This document shows, piece after piece, positions 36,276 through 45,627 of a stretch of DNA of 64,000 nt. The number at the start of each line of letters is the position of its first letter. The first letter of the stretch is position 1. The stretch comes from Geomonas diazotrophica (GTDB lineage: Bacteria; Desulfobacterota; Desulfuromonadia; Geobacterales; Geobacteraceae). The notes under the pieces are model-generated. The model saw only the letters and a list, made by a program, of their open reading frames with translations. It did no database searches and was not told the origin of the DNA. A program made the position numbers and the translations under genes. The stretch spans positions 62,001 to 126,000 of the forward strand of contig NZ_JAHLMF010000015.1 of NCBI RefSeq assembly GCF_018919385.1, written 5' to 3'.

Positions 36276-37961
36276 CTACAGTCTGCCGGAGCGGAGGATG
36301 GCGACCATCCACCAGACGCCGACCACGCCGGCGCAGCTGTAGCCGAAAAAGGCGAAGGCGGGAAGGCCCCAGAGCATGGGGCCGCGGTTCCCCTGCATGG
36401 CGATCGAGGAGCCGATCAGGAGGGCCGCGATGATCAGGGAGAGGCAGAGGCGGTTCGCGGAGCGGTCCAGTTCCTTGGAGAAGCGGTCCAGGCCGCGGTG
36501 CTCAAGGTCGATGCGGAACTTGTTGCGGTTGACTTTGTTCAGGATCTCCTTGATGTCGCGCGGCAGGTTGCGCGCCAGGGTGAGGTACCCCTCCACCCCC
36601 TGCTCCATCTCCTGGAACAGGCGCCCGGGCGAGCGCTGGCGGCGGAACTCCCGCTCCAGGAAGGGGCGCAGGTGCCCGACCATGTCGAAATCCGGGTCGA
36701 GCTTTCGCCCCATCCCCTCCACCACCACCAGCACCTTCACCAGCATGGTCAGGTCCGGGTGCACCTTGATGCGGTGGGTGGAGATCAGGTCGATGAACTC
36801 CATGAGCATGCGCCCCACCTCGATCTCCTTGAGGGGGATCTCGAAGTAGCTGTCCATGAACTCGGCGAGCGCCTTTTTCAGGGCCTGCATGTTCACCGTC
36901 TCGCCGGCGTCCCCGGCCTCCACGATGATGTCGGCGAGCCCCTCGATGTCGCGGTTGATCACCGCCATCAGGACGTCGGTTAGGTAGCGCTTCACGGCCG
37001 GATCGAGCCTCCCCACCATGCCGAAGTCGAGCAGGCAGATCACGTTGTCCTTGAAGATCAGGACGTTGCCGGGGTGGGGGTCGCCGTGGAAAAAGCCGTG
37101 TTCCAGCACCATCTCGAGAAAGACCCGGGCGCCACGGCGGGCGATCTCGCGCCGGTCCAGCCCCGCCGCCTCGATGGCGCGGATGTCGCTTACCTTGATC
37201 CCCTCGACGTACTCGGTGGTGAGCACCCCCTTGGCGGTTGCCTCCCAGTAGACCCGGGGGAAGTAGAGGTTGGGATCCCCCTTGAAGTTGTCCCGGATCT
37301 TCTCGATGGCGTGTCCTTCGCGGGTCAGGTCCAACTCGCGCCTGATGGTGTAGGAGAACTCGCGCACCACCCCGACCGGATCGTAGATGTCGCTTCTGGC
37401 CATGTGGCGCTCCAAAAGGAGCGCCACCCCCATGAGGATGTCGATGTCCGTTTCCACCGCCTCGACCACCCCCGGGCGGCGCACCTTGACCACAACGTCC
37501 TCGCCGGTGACAAGCGTGGCGCGGTGCACCTGAGCGATGGAGGCCCCGGCGATCGCCTCCGGTTCCACGTGCAGGAAACGCTGTTCCAGGGGCACCCCCA
37601 ACTCGTGCTCGATCTGCTCCCTGATCTCCTCGAAGGGAAGGCAGGGGATCTTGTCCTGCAGGTGGGCCAGCTCCTGGACGAAGGAAGCGGGGATGATGTC
37701 GGCGCGGGTGGAGAGGAGCTGCCCCAGCTTGATGAAGGTGGTGCCGAGCTCCTCCAGGGCGAGGCGCAGGCGCTCCGGCGGCGTCAGGTGCTCGGTCTTG
37801 GGGCTTCGTCGCCTGAAGACGCGGCGCGAGAAGTCGACCACGTGGCCGAGGTTCAGGTACTCCAGGAGGTGCCCAAGCCCGTAGCCGCCGAGAACGGTGA
37901 TGATCTGGCGGTAGCGCCGGATGCTCCTGACGTTGCGGTTGATGTTTACTAGCCTAAGCAC
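36276..37961 (-). CDS. UbiB/ABC1/AarF family kinase-like protein
   Basis: The 561-aa protein carries the UbiB hallmarks: GTTFIKLGQLLSTR (KxGQ motif), ASIAQVHRA (A-rich loop), VVKVRRPG, GFFHGDPHPGNVL and LLDFGMVGRL. Two C-terminal membrane segments (about 495-515 and 525-548) are visible. In E. coli UbiB supports coenzyme Q synthesis; here, with a menaquinone user, it may act on menaquinone or lipids. The start is GTG 37961, with GGAGGA upstream, and it overlaps the preceding gene by 13 nt. A second reading from ATG 38324 would run through the other gene and is unlikely. Confidence 0.9.
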   Translation of the reverse strand: MLRLVNINRNVRSIRRYRQIITVLGGYGLGHLLEYLNLGHVVDFSRRVFRRRSPKTEHLTPPERLRLALEELGTTFIKLGQLLSTRADIIPASFVQELAHLQDKIPCLPFEEIREQIEHELGVPLEQRFLHVEPEAIAGASIAQVHRATLVTGEDVVVKVRRPGVVEAVETDIDILMGVALLLERHMARSDIYDPVGVVREFSYTIRRELDLTREGHAIEKIRDNFKGDPNLYFPRVYWEATAKGVLTTEYVEGIKVSDIRAIEAAGLDRREIARRGARVFLEMVLEHGFFHGDPHPGNVLIFKDNVICLLDFGMVGRLDPAVKRYLTDVLMAVINRDIEGLADIIVEAGDAGETVNMQALKKALAEFMDSYFEIPLKEIEVGRMLMEFIDLISTHRIKVHPDLTMLVKVLVVVEGMGRKLDPDFDMVGHLRPFLEREFRRQRSPGRLFQEMEQGVEGYLTLARNLPRDIKEILNKVNRNKFRIDLEHRGLDRFSKELDRSANRLCLSLIIAALLIGSSIAMQGNRGPMLWGLPAFAFFGYSCAGVVGVWWMVAILRSGRL

Positions 37962-38281
37962 TCGTCCTCCGGCTGGGAGGTGACGCTCTCGGCGGAAAGG
38001 GCCTCGAGCGCCCTGACGCGCCGTTCCAGTTTCTCGAAGTCGTCGCGCGACACCATACCCATCCGGTCCAGCGCCTTCTTTACCTCGGTCTCGGCCACTT
38101 CGGCGGTCTTTTGCTGCCCGGTGCGCGCCATCTCCTGGATCCGGTCCAGGAAGGCGCGCCCCTCCTCCTCGCTGATCTTGTAGCGCGACTTCATCTCCTG
38201 GATCAGCTCTTCCCCTTTTTTCTGGGTGAGCGCCGCCGCGCCGAGCGCCGTGAGCACAGCCTTCTCGAACAGTTCGAACAT
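37949..38281 (-). CDS. Phasin-like/coiled-coil small protein
   Basis: The 110-aa protein has a short hydrophobic start (ELFEKAVLTALGAAALTQ) followed by long charged helices (about 20-105) and a C-terminal acidic tail, in the style of phasin/PHA-granule regulator PhaF-like or poly-3-hydroxyalkanoate associated proteins. It overlaps the UbiB-like gene by 13 nt, so the two are co-translated. A function in regulating the kinase-like protein is plausible but not shown. Confidence 0.65.
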   Translation of the reverse strand: MFELFEKAVLTALGAAALTQKKGEELIQEMKSRYKISEEEGRAFLDRIQEMARTGQQKTAEVAETEVKKALDRMGMVSRDDFEKLERRVRALEALSAESVTSQPEDECLG

Positions 38282-38376
38282 GGTATCCCTCCTTTGGCAT
38301 CTGGTAGTGGCACGCCTCCCACATAGGCGCTATTTAATGATATCGGCGGGGCGCCCGTTGTCAAACTCGCACCTCC

Positions 38377-38405
38377 TTGACATCACTATGTTTCTCGCGG
38401 ATAAT
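38377..38405 (+). promoter_or_regulatory. Predicted sigma-70 promoter of the GspE-like gene
   Basis: TTGACA at 38377-38382 and GATAAT at 38400-38405 with a 17-bp spacer; the start site would be near 38412 and the ATG is at 38437. Confidence 0.78.
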
Positions 38406-38436
38406 CGCATACTTGTTCCCATTAAAGGGTGACGGC

Positions 38437-40224
38437 ATGCAGAAAAAGAAGATGGTCACCATCAAGAACGTGGCCCAGATCCTTTTGCAGCGGGGACTGG
38501 TCGACGAGAAGCAGTTCGACGAACTGCTGGCCAAGGGGGAGGCGCAGGCCCACCGGCTGGCGGGCGCTCAGCAGGCGGGGTATTCCCGGCGGCTGCAGCA
38601 GACCCCGGAAAAGCCATCCCCCGCGGAGATCATCGCCTCCTTGAACCTCGAGATCCCCGGCTCCGGCGGCAAGCTCCTCACCGAAGACGCCGTCACCGAG
38701 GTGCTCGCCGCCGCGGTGGGGCTCCCCTACCTGAAGATCAACCCGATGAAGCTCGACCTCGACCTGGTCACCACCCACATCTCCCGCCCCTTCGCCCTCA
38801 GGCACCTGATCGTTCCCGTGGGGGTCGCCGACGGTGTGGTCACCCTGGCCGTCGCCGATCCCTTCAACGAGCAGGTCATCGAGGAGCTGAAGGCGTTGAA
38901 GCGGATGGAGTTTCGCCGGGTGCTCGCCTCGCGCAACGACATCCTGAAGATACTGAGGGAGTTCTTCGGTTTCAGGGCCTCGGTGCAGGCCGCCGAGAGC
39001 GAGGTGTCCGCCTCCGTGGACCTCGGGAACCTGGAGCAGTTCGTGCGCCTGAAGAGCGGGCACGAGATCGAGGGAACCGACCGCAACATCATCTCGGCGG
39101 TGGACTTCCTCCTGCAGTACGCCTTCGACCAGCGGGCGAGCGACATCCACATCGAACCAAAGCGGGAGAAGTCACTGGTGCGCCTGCGGGTTGACGGGGT
39201 GCTGCACAACGTGCACGTGGTCCCCAAACAGCTGCATCCCCCCATCGTCTCCCGCATCAAGATGCTCTCCCGCATGGACCTGGCCGAGAAGAGACGCCCC
39301 CAGGACGGCAGGATCAAGACCAGCCACCAGGGGCGCGAGGTCGAGCTGCGCGTCTCCACCCTGCCGGTCGCCTTCGGGGAGAAGGTGGTGATCAGAATCT
39401 TCGACCCGGACGTGCTGATGCAGGAGCTGGATTCTATCGGCTTCTACCCGCGCGAGTACCAGCTCTACAGCTCCTTCCTGCGCCGTCCCAACGGCATCAT
39501 CCTGGTCACCGGCCCCACCGGCAGCGGCAAGACCACCACGCTCTACTCGTCGCTGAGAACCCTCTCCTCGCCCGAGGTCAACATCGTCACCGTCGAGGAC
39601 CCGATCGAGATGGTGATGGAGGAGTTCAACCAGGTGGGGGTGCAAAGCGGCATCGGGGTGACCTTCGACAAGGTGCTCAGAAACGTGCTCAGGCAGGATC
39701 CGGACATCATCATGATCGGCGAGATCCGTGACAAGGAGACCGCCGAGAACGCGGTGCAGGCCGCTCTCACCGGGCACCTGGTCCTTTCCACGCTGCACAC
39801 CAACGACGCCCCCTCCTCGGTCACCCGGCTGATCGACCTGGGGGTACCCTCGTTTCTGATCTCCTCCACGGTGATCGGCATCATCGCCCAGAGGCTGTTG
39901 CGGAGGATCTGCCCCGCCTGCAAGCGGGAGAGCCAGTTGAGTGCGGAGGAGTCGGAGTACCTGGGACTGAAGCGGCCGGCCAGGGTCTGGTCCGGGGAGG
40001 GGTGCGCCGAATGTCGCGGCACCGGCTACAAGGGGAGGACGGGGATCTTCGAGGTGATGGACGTGAACGAGGCGATCAAGACCGTGATCGGCGAGCGGGT
40101 CGACCTGGCCGAGTTGCAGGCGGCGGCCCGGAAGGACGGGCTGGTGACCCTTCGCGAGCAGGCGGTGCGCAAGATGCTGGAAGGGGTCACCACCTACGAG
40201 GAGGTCGTCGCGGTGACCGGTTGA
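38437..40224 (+). CDS. GspE/PilB-family secretion ATPase
   Basis: The 595-aa protein has an N-terminal MshEN-like domain region (about 20-180), then the ATPase core with Walker A GPTGSGKTT at 359-367, aspartate box IVTVEDPIEM and Walker B DIIMIGEIRD, His box ALTGHLVLSTLHTND, and a four-cysteine zinc site (CPAC and CAEC) typical of GspE/PilB. It powers pilus or type II pseudopilus assembly. ATG 38437 is used because it follows AAAGGGTG; an upstream TTG overlaps the promoter. No pilin or secretin genes are adjacent, so the partner system is elsewhere. Confidence 0.9.
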   Translation: MQKKKMVTIKNVAQILLQRGLVDEKQFDELLAKGEAQAHRLAGAQQAGYSRRLQQTPEKPSPAEIIASLNLEIPGSGGKLLTEDAVTEVLAAAVGLPYLKINPMKLDLDLVTTHISRPFALRHLIVPVGVADGVVTLAVADPFNEQVIEELKALKRMEFRRVLASRNDILKILREFFGFRASVQAAESEVSASVDLGNLEQFVRLKSGHEIEGTDRNIISAVDFLLQYAFDQRASDIHIEPKREKSLVRLRVDGVLHNVHVVPKQLHPPIVSRIKMLSRMDLAEKRRPQDGRIKTSHQGREVELRVSTLPVAFGEKVVIRIFDPDVLMQELDSIGFYPREYQLYSSFLRRPNGIILVTGPTGSGKTTTLYSSLRTLSSPEVNIVTVEDPIEMVMEEFNQVGVQSGIGVTFDKVLRNVLRQDPDIIMIGEIRDKETAENAVQAALTGHLVLSTLHTNDAPSSVTRLIDLGVPSFLISSTVIGIIAQRLLRRICPACKRESQLSAEESEYLGLKRPARVWSGEGCAECRGTGYKGRTGIFEVMDVNEAIKTVIGERVDLAELQAAARKDGLVTLREQAVRKMLEGVTTYEEVVAVTG

Positions 40225-40275
40225 CCGGTCTGACCCGTCTGTCGCGCGAACCCACGCGGCGCCAAAGGAGGAACC

Positions 40276-40830
40276 ATGGAAAACAGTGCCACCGACGCCA
40301 CCACCGAAACCGCCATCTTTGCCGGCGGTTGTTTCTGGTGCATGGAGCCGGTCTTCGACAAGATGCCGGGGGTGCTCTCGGTGCTGCCGGGATACACCGG
40401 CGGGAGCACGCCGAACCCAAGCTACCGGGAGGTCTGCGAAGGGGACACCGGGCACGTCGAGGCGGTGCAGATCGTCTTCGACCCGGCTAAGGTGAGCTAC
40501 CGCGAGCTGCTGCGGGTCTTCTGGCGGAACATCGACCCGACCACCAAGAACCGCCAATTTTGCGATTACGGCAGCCAGTACCAGACCGCCATCTTCTACC
40601 TGGGCGAGGAACAGAAGCGGGAGGCCGAGGAGAGCAGGGAGGATGCGGAGCGCTCCAATCAGCTCGGCGCCGCCGTGGTCACCGAGATCCTGCCCGCTTC
40701 GGAATTTTACCCGGCCGAGGAGTACCACCGCCAGTACTACCAGAAGGAGCCCTACCATTACCAGCGCTACCACGAGGGGTGCGGCCGAAACTGGAGGTTG
40801 AAGGAACTGTGGGGGCGGGAAAAGGAGTAG
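40276..40830 (+). CDS. msrA: Peptide methionine sulfoxide reductase MsrA
   Basis: The 184-aa enzyme repairs S-methionine sulfoxide. The signature AGGCFWCMEPVF contains the catalytic cysteine, with GDTGHVEAVQIVFDP and DYGSQYQTAIFY conserved downstream. Length fits a single MsrA domain without fused MsrB. AAAGGAGG lies 7 nt before the ATG. It is a lone gene between the secretion ATPase and a convergent kinase gene and suits a bacterium exposed to occasional oxygen. Confidence 0.95.
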   Translation: MENSATDATTETAIFAGGCFWCMEPVFDKMPGVLSVLPGYTGGSTPNPSYREVCEGDTGHVEAVQIVFDPAKVSYRELLRVFWRNIDPTTKNRQFCDYGSQYQTAIFYLGEEQKREAEESREDAERSNQLGAAVVTEILPASEFYPAEEYHRQYYQKEPYHYQRYHEGCGRNWRLKELWGREKE

Positions 40831-40846
40831 CCCGGGGTAGCGCCGC

Positions 40847-42985
40847 TCAGGGGGCGGACAGCACCCTCTCCAGGGCATGTTGCAGCTCGTCGCAGCGGTA
40901 CGGCTTGACCACGGCGGCGCAGAAGCCGTAGTCGGCATGTTCCGCCATGACCGGGTCGTTTGAATAGCCGCTGGAGACGATCAGCCTGGCGGCGGGGTCT
41001 ACCTCGAGGATCCGCTGCGCCGCCTCCTTCCCCCCCATGCCGGCGGGGATGGTGAGGTCCATGATGGCTGCCGCAAAAGGCTTCCCCGCCTGGGCCGCCT
41101 CCCGGTACAGCCTCACGGCCTCCTCCCCGTTCACGCAGGTCACCACCTGGTACCCCAGGTACTGCAGCATGTCACGGGTCAGCGTCCTGATCGCCTCTTC
41201 GTCGTCCATGATCAGCACCGCTCCTTCCCCCGCCTTGGCGGTCCGTTCCTGTTGCCGGGGCGCCTCTTCCGCGACCGCCTCGCCTGCGGAGGGGAGGTAG
41301 AAGGTGAGGGTGGTGCCCGCTCCGGGCGTGGACGCCACCTCGACCCTGCCGCCGTGCTTGATCACGATGGAATGCACCGAGGCGAGGCCCAGTCCGCTCC
41401 CCCCCGGCTTGGTGCTGTAGTAGGGGTCGAAGATGAACTTCTGGTCCTCGTAGGGGATGCCGCACCCCTGGTCGATGAAGGAGAGTTTCACGTAGTCGCC
41501 GGGAGGAAGCGCCAGCTCGTTGTTGGCCGTGAGGGAGAGGTTTGCCGCCTCGACCGTCAGCACTCCGCCGCCCGGCATGGCCTGGCAGGCGTTGATGATG
41601 ACGTTGCTGAAGGCCTGGTTCATCTGCCCTTCGTCCGCTTCGATGGCGTGCAGCCCGTCCTGGAGCTTCAGCCGGGTCTGCACCTTGGTGCCGTGCAGGG
41701 CAAGGGAAAGGGATTCTTGCAGGAGTCTCCCGAGCGGAATCACCTTCTTGATAGGCTGCCCCCCCTTGGAGAAGGTCAGCAGTTGGTGCGCCAGTTCCGC
41801 GGCGCGCTGCGACGCCTTCTCGGCGTTCTTCACCGCTCCCTGCGCCGGGTGCTCCGGGTCGAGCAGCAGTTCGGCGAAGGATAGGTTGCCCAGGATCCCG
41901 GTGAGGATGTTGTTGAAGTCGTGGGCGATGCCGCCTGCCAGGACCCCCAGGGACTCCAGCTTCTGGGCCTTGAGCACTTCTTGTTGCATCGCCTCCCACT
42001 TGGTTATGTCGGTCAGGGTGAACAGGATGCGGTGGTGAACCAGGCGGGTGTTGAGGATGACGTGCCTGGAGGAGCCGTCGACGCAGGAGATCTTCGCCTC
42101 CTGCGGAGTGACCGGGACGCCGCTTTCCAGCGTCTTCCCGATCTCCTCGCGCCAGCCCCCCAGGACCTGTTCCCGGTAGGTCGGGTCGGGAAGGGCGCGT
42201 TGCATGAGCTCTTCAAGGGTGGGGTGATCCTCGGAGACGTAGCCCAGCCAGTCGCTGACGTAGCTGTTGAGGTACTGGACCCTGCCGCTCTCATCGGCCC
42301 ACCCCACCCCTGCCGGCATCTCCTCCATGAGGACCTTGAGGATCTCCTCGTTTTGTTGCAGTGCCTCCTCGATCTCGTGGCGCGCCGTGATGTCGCGCAC
42401 GAGGACGAGGACCCGATCGCTGCCGCCGATGTCGGCCCGGCGCAGGCTGACTTCGGACCAAAAAAGCGAGCCGTCCTTCTTCCTGCTGCGCCAGCGCACC
42501 GTCATCGGGGGACCCGCCGCCGCCTGGTTCAGAAGAAGCCGTGCGTCTTCCTCCGCGTAGGGAGGTTCCCCCAGGCTCAACTCCCCCACGGTGAGGTTCC
42601 GGGCCTCCTCCGGTGTATAGCCGAACATCTCGCACATGGTGCGGTTCACGTCCACCAACTGCCCGGTAACCGCATCGTGGATGAAGAGCGCGTCGTTGAC
42701 GCTGTGGTAGATCGCCTGGAAGCGGGCCTCGCTCTCCTCGAGCCTGCTCACCGATTCCGCCAGCCGGCGGGCGAAGCGCGAGATCAGCTGGTAGAGCAGC
42801 GCCGAGGTCACCATGATGAACATGAGCCCCTTGTAGACCTCGATCTGCTCCGCGATGTGGCGGTCGGAAACCAGCCATATCAGTGCGTAGCCGGAGAGGT
42901 AGATCCAGGCGCTGCCGAACAGGGCGTAGACCCCGACAATCTTGTTTATCTCGCGTCTTTGGTTGCGCTTCGATGCTCCCCGCAT
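40847..42985 (-). CDS. Hybrid PAS sensor histidine kinase with receiver
   Basis: This 712-aa protein has two membrane segments at the N-terminus (about 18-38 and 50-70), two PAS domains (about 88-210 and 215-330; WRSRKKDGSLFWSEV), HisKA with His355 (AGGIAHDFNNILTG), HATPase (IDQGCGIPYEDQKFIFDPYY and GLGLASVHSI) and a receiver with Asp643 (AAIMDLTIPAG). It is a hybrid kinase likely to pass phosphate to a separate phosphotransfer or act on its own receiver. It is on the same strand 90 bp after glgC. The sensed signal is unknown. Confidence 0.92.
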   Translation of the reverse strand: MRGASKRNQRREINKIVGVYALFGSAWIYLSGYALIWLVSDRHIAEQIEVYKGLMFIMVTSALLYQLISRFARRLAESVSRLEESEARFQAIYHSVNDALFIHDAVTGQLVDVNRTMCEMFGYTPEEARNLTVGELSLGEPPYAEEDARLLLNQAAAGPPMTVRWRSRKKDGSLFWSEVSLRRADIGGSDRVLVLVRDITARHEIEEALQQNEEILKVLMEEMPAGVGWADESGRVQYLNSYVSDWLGYVSEDHPTLEELMQRALPDPTYREQVLGGWREEIGKTLESGVPVTPQEAKISCVDGSSRHVILNTRLVHHRILFTLTDITKWEAMQQEVLKAQKLESLGVLAGGIAHDFNNILTGILGNLSFAELLLDPEHPAQGAVKNAEKASQRAAELAHQLLTFSKGGQPIKKVIPLGRLLQESLSLALHGTKVQTRLKLQDGLHAIEADEGQMNQAFSNVIINACQAMPGGGVLTVEAANLSLTANNELALPPGDYVKLSFIDQGCGIPYEDQKFIFDPYYSTKPGGSGLGLASVHSIVIKHGGRVEVASTPGAGTTLTFYLPSAGEAVAEEAPRQQERTAKAGEGAVLIMDDEEAIRTLTRDMLQYLGYQVVTCVNGEEAVRLYREAAQAGKPFAAAIMDLTIPAGMGGKEAAQRILEVDPAARLIVSSGYSNDPVMAEHADYGFCAAVVKPYRCDELQHALERVLSAP

Positions 42986-43075
42986 GCGTGCTCCCGCCCA
43001 TGGGACGTATAGGCTGCGGTGGCCGAGGTGTTTGCTGCCGTTTCGACTTGTTTGGAGGCGGCCGAGGCCGCCCGG

Positions 43076-44317
43076 TTACTTGGTTTCCGCCATCGACACC
43101 ACGACGATCCCCGATTCGGTGACCCGGTACCCCTTGGCCCGGTCCTTGTCGTGATCGTAGCCGATCTCGGTGCCGTCGGGGATGACGATGTTCTTGTCTA
43201 TGATGGCGCGCTTGATCTTCACGTGGCGCCCGACGGTGACGTTCTCGAAGAGGATGGAATCCTCGATCTCGCTGTAGCTGTTCACCTTGCAGCGCGGGCC
43301 GAGGATGGTGCGGCGCACCGTGGCGCCGCTGGTGATGCAGCCGGCGCAGACGTAGGAGTCGATGTTCATGCCGCGCCGCCCTTCCTCGTCGAACACGGTC
43401 TTGGCCGGCGGGAGGTTCCCCTGGTTGGTCAGGATGGGCCACTTGTAGTTGTACAGGTTCAGCTGCGGCGAGACGTGGATCAGGTCCATGTTGGCCTCGT
43501 AGTAGCTCTCGATGGTCCCGACGTCCTTCCAGTACCCTTTTTCCTCCGCCTTCATGCCGGGGATGATGTTGTCGTTGAAGTTGTAGGCGAACACCTTGTC
43601 CCGGTTCTCCAGCATCATCGGGATGACGTGCTTGCCGAAGTCGAGGTCCTCGTACAGCTTCTTGCCTACCTGCAGCACTTCGATGAGCTTCTTCGTCGAG
43701 AAGATGTAGTTGCCCATGGAGGCGAAGCAGGTGTCCCTGCCGGGGATGCTTTCTGGGTGGCTCGGTTTCTCGGCGAAGGCGGTGATCTTGAAGTCGTCGT
43801 CGACCGAGAAGACGCCGAAGCGGCTCGCCTCCTGCACCGGGACCTCGAGAGCCGCCACGGTCAGGTCGGCGCGGTTTCTGCGGTGGTAGTCGATCATCTG
43901 GCTGACATCCATCTTGTAGATGTGGTCGCCGCCGAAGATGGCCACGTAGTCCGCATCGGAGGATTCCACGAAGCGCAGGTACTGCAGGATGGCGTCCGCG
44001 GTCCCCTTGAACCACTCCTCGCTCTCGGAGCTGGTCTCGGGCGAGATGGCCACGAAGAACTCACCCAGGCCGGTCCATTTGCCCCAGGACTCGCGAATGT
44101 GCTTGGTGAGCGAGTAGGCGCGGTACTGGGTCAGGATGTAGACCTTCTTGATCCCCGAGTTGAAGAGGTTGCTCAAGACGAAGTCGATGATCTTGTATTT
44201 GCCGCCGAACATGACGCTCGGCTTGGCCCTTCTGCTGGTGAGGGGGCTGAGGCGCTCCCCTTTGCCGCCGGCAAGCACCATGGCGATGGTGTTCCCGACA
44301 TTACTCATGGCATACAT
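43076..44317 (-). CDS. glgC: Glucose-1-phosphate adenylyltransferase
   Basis: The 413-aa enzyme makes ADP-glucose for glycogen. VLAGGKGERLSPLT is the nucleotide-binding loop, followed by AVAMFGGKYKI-like PSVMFGGKYKIIDFVLSN, FGGDHIYKMD and FAEKPS; the C-terminal left-handed beta-helix region (ITSGATVRRTILGPRCKVNSY) is present. No glgA or glgB neighbours are in the window. GGAGG lies 12 nt upstream of ATG 44317; ATG 44308 is an alternative start. Confidence 0.96.
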   Translation of the reverse strand: MYAMSNVGNTIAMVLAGGKGERLSPLTSRRAKPSVMFGGKYKIIDFVLSNLFNSGIKKVYILTQYRAYSLTKHIRESWGKWTGLGEFFVAISPETSSESEEWFKGTADAILQYLRFVESSDADYVAIFGGDHIYKMDVSQMIDYHRRNRADLTVAALEVPVQEASRFGVFSVDDDFKITAFAEKPSHPESIPGRDTCFASMGNYIFSTKKLIEVLQVGKKLYEDLDFGKHVIPMMLENRDKVFAYNFNDNIIPGMKAEEKGYWKDVGTIESYYEANMDLIHVSPQLNLYNYKWPILTNQGNLPPAKTVFDEEGRRGMNIDSYVCAGCITSGATVRRTILGPRCKVNSYSEIEDSILFENVTVGRHVKIKRAIIDKNIVIPDGTEIGYDHDKDRAKGYRVTESGIVVVSMAETK

Positions 44318-44367
44318 AACAGTCGTTGTCCTCCGGTATCGCGGTCTGGGTGGCTACCCTGCGGTTT

Positions 44368-45627
44368 TCAGGGGGTGCCGTGTTTGTGGGCTTCTCCGAT
44401 CTTGAAGACCACCTCGAGGTTCAAGACCTCTCCCTTTCTCTCCAGCTTCAACGTGGACTTGTCCCCCACGTGCTTCTGTTTCACCCCGTAGATCAGGTCG
44501 AGGCTGTCCTTCAACGGATCGTTGTCCAGGGCCAGCAACAGGTCCCCCGTCTGCACCCCGGCCCGGGCGGCGTTGGAGTCCGGTACCACCGTGTTGACCA
44601 CCAACCCGCGCCCTTTCGGGTCCGGCTCGAACATGACGCCGAGCAGCACCCCCGGCTCGGGGAGCCCCTCGTAGGCGTAGTTCACCAGGAAGTCGAAGGC
44701 GACGCTCGGGTAGTCGGGAAGTTCCACGTCCATGGTCTCCGGCTTTTCCGCGCGCTGCACAGCAAGCTCGCGGCCGCCTATGGTGGCGTAGGAGGTGGGG
44801 AGGCGGCGGAAGACGCGACGCGGGATGCCGAAACCGTAGCTGACGTGGGTACCGCCGGCCACCACCAGGAGGCTGCGCTCCTTCCCCTCGGGGCTGGTCA
44901 GGTAACGCACCGCCGATTCGGCCATGGTCTCGTCCCACAGGGTCTGGACCCGGATGAACCCCTCGGCGGCGAGCTTGCCGTGGCTGCCGTGTCCGGAAAA
45001 GATGCTCTCGGTCTGGGCGCGCTGGTACGGGTCGGAGAGGTCCATCTGTGGCAGCTGCGCCTTCTGCTCCGGCGTCAGCTCGTCAAGGGATTTGGAACGG
45101 ACCGCCTGCACCAGTTCCTTCTCCGCGTTCAGCGCGATGACCGGGATGCGCTTCTCCTTCGCGTAGAGGAGCAGGTCGCGGTAGTAGGCGAAATCCATCT
45201 TCCAGTTGTCGTACCAGCGCGACGCCTTCAAGAAGGCCTTCTCATCCAGTTCCCCCGCCACCCAGCGGTCCAGGACCGGCTGCTGCGACCTCACGAACAT
45301 CTCCATGCCGAGCGCGACCTTGCCGGGATGGCGCTGCTCCATTGCCTTCAGGGTATCCAGTTCCAGGCGGTGGGCCGCCGGGTTGTCATGGGTCTCCCCG
45401 ACGTAGACCACGCGGGCATCGGTCACCACGTCGAACATCTGCTGCGGCGTCACCAGGGTACCGGTAGGGAGGTGGATGACGTCGCCGATCTCGGGAGCCT
45501 TCTGCAGGGGGTACGGGTTCTCCGGGTTGCCGAGCACGTGCTTGCCGGTGCGGGGCGTCGAGCAGGCGGTCATGGTGAGCAGAGATAGCACGGCGGCGTA
45601 CTGCGCGAGACGAGCGATCGATAGCAT
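44368..45627 (-). CDS. ChaN-family lipoprotein with C-terminal PDZ domain
   Basis: The 419-aa product has a lipobox (TMTACS, Cys at about 22), a ChaN/DUF399 domain (about 65-280; VVYVGETHDNPAAH and ALGMEMF, then AGGTHVSYG) and a PDZ domain (about 320-405; NAARAGVQTGDLLLALDNDP). ChaN-type proteins bind haem in the outer membrane and are linked to iron uptake; adding a PDZ domain suggests binding a partner. AGGAGAAGAA precedes ATG 45627. It is transcribed toward glgC but separated by 50 bp, so co-transcription with glgC is possible. Confidence 0.88.
   Translation of the reverse strand: MLSIARLAQYAAVLSLLTMTACSTPRTGKHVLGNPENPYPLQKAPEIGDVIHLPTGTLVTPQQMFDVVTDARVVYVGETHDNPAAHRLELDTLKAMEQRHPGKVALGMEMFVRSQQPVLDRWVAGELDEKAFLKASRWYDNWKMDFAYYRDLLLYAKEKRIPVIALNAEKELVQAVRSKSLDELTPEQKAQLPQMDLSDPYQRAQTESIFSGHGSHGKLAAEGFIRVQTLWDETMAESAVRYLTSPEGKERSLLVVAGGTHVSYGFGIPRRVFRRLPTSYATIGGRELAVQRAEKPETMDVELPDYPSVAFDFLVNYAYEGLPEPGVLLGVMFEPDPKGRGLVVNTVVPDSNAARAGVQTGDLLLALDNDPLKDSLDLIYGVKQKHVGDKSTLKLERKGEVLNLEVVFKIGEAHKHGTP

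Noticed and set aside
36276-38324. UbiB-like protein extended upstream
   Set aside because: The upstream part is in another frame relative to a coiled-coil gene with its own ribosome-binding site; GTG 37961 with GGAGGA fits better.
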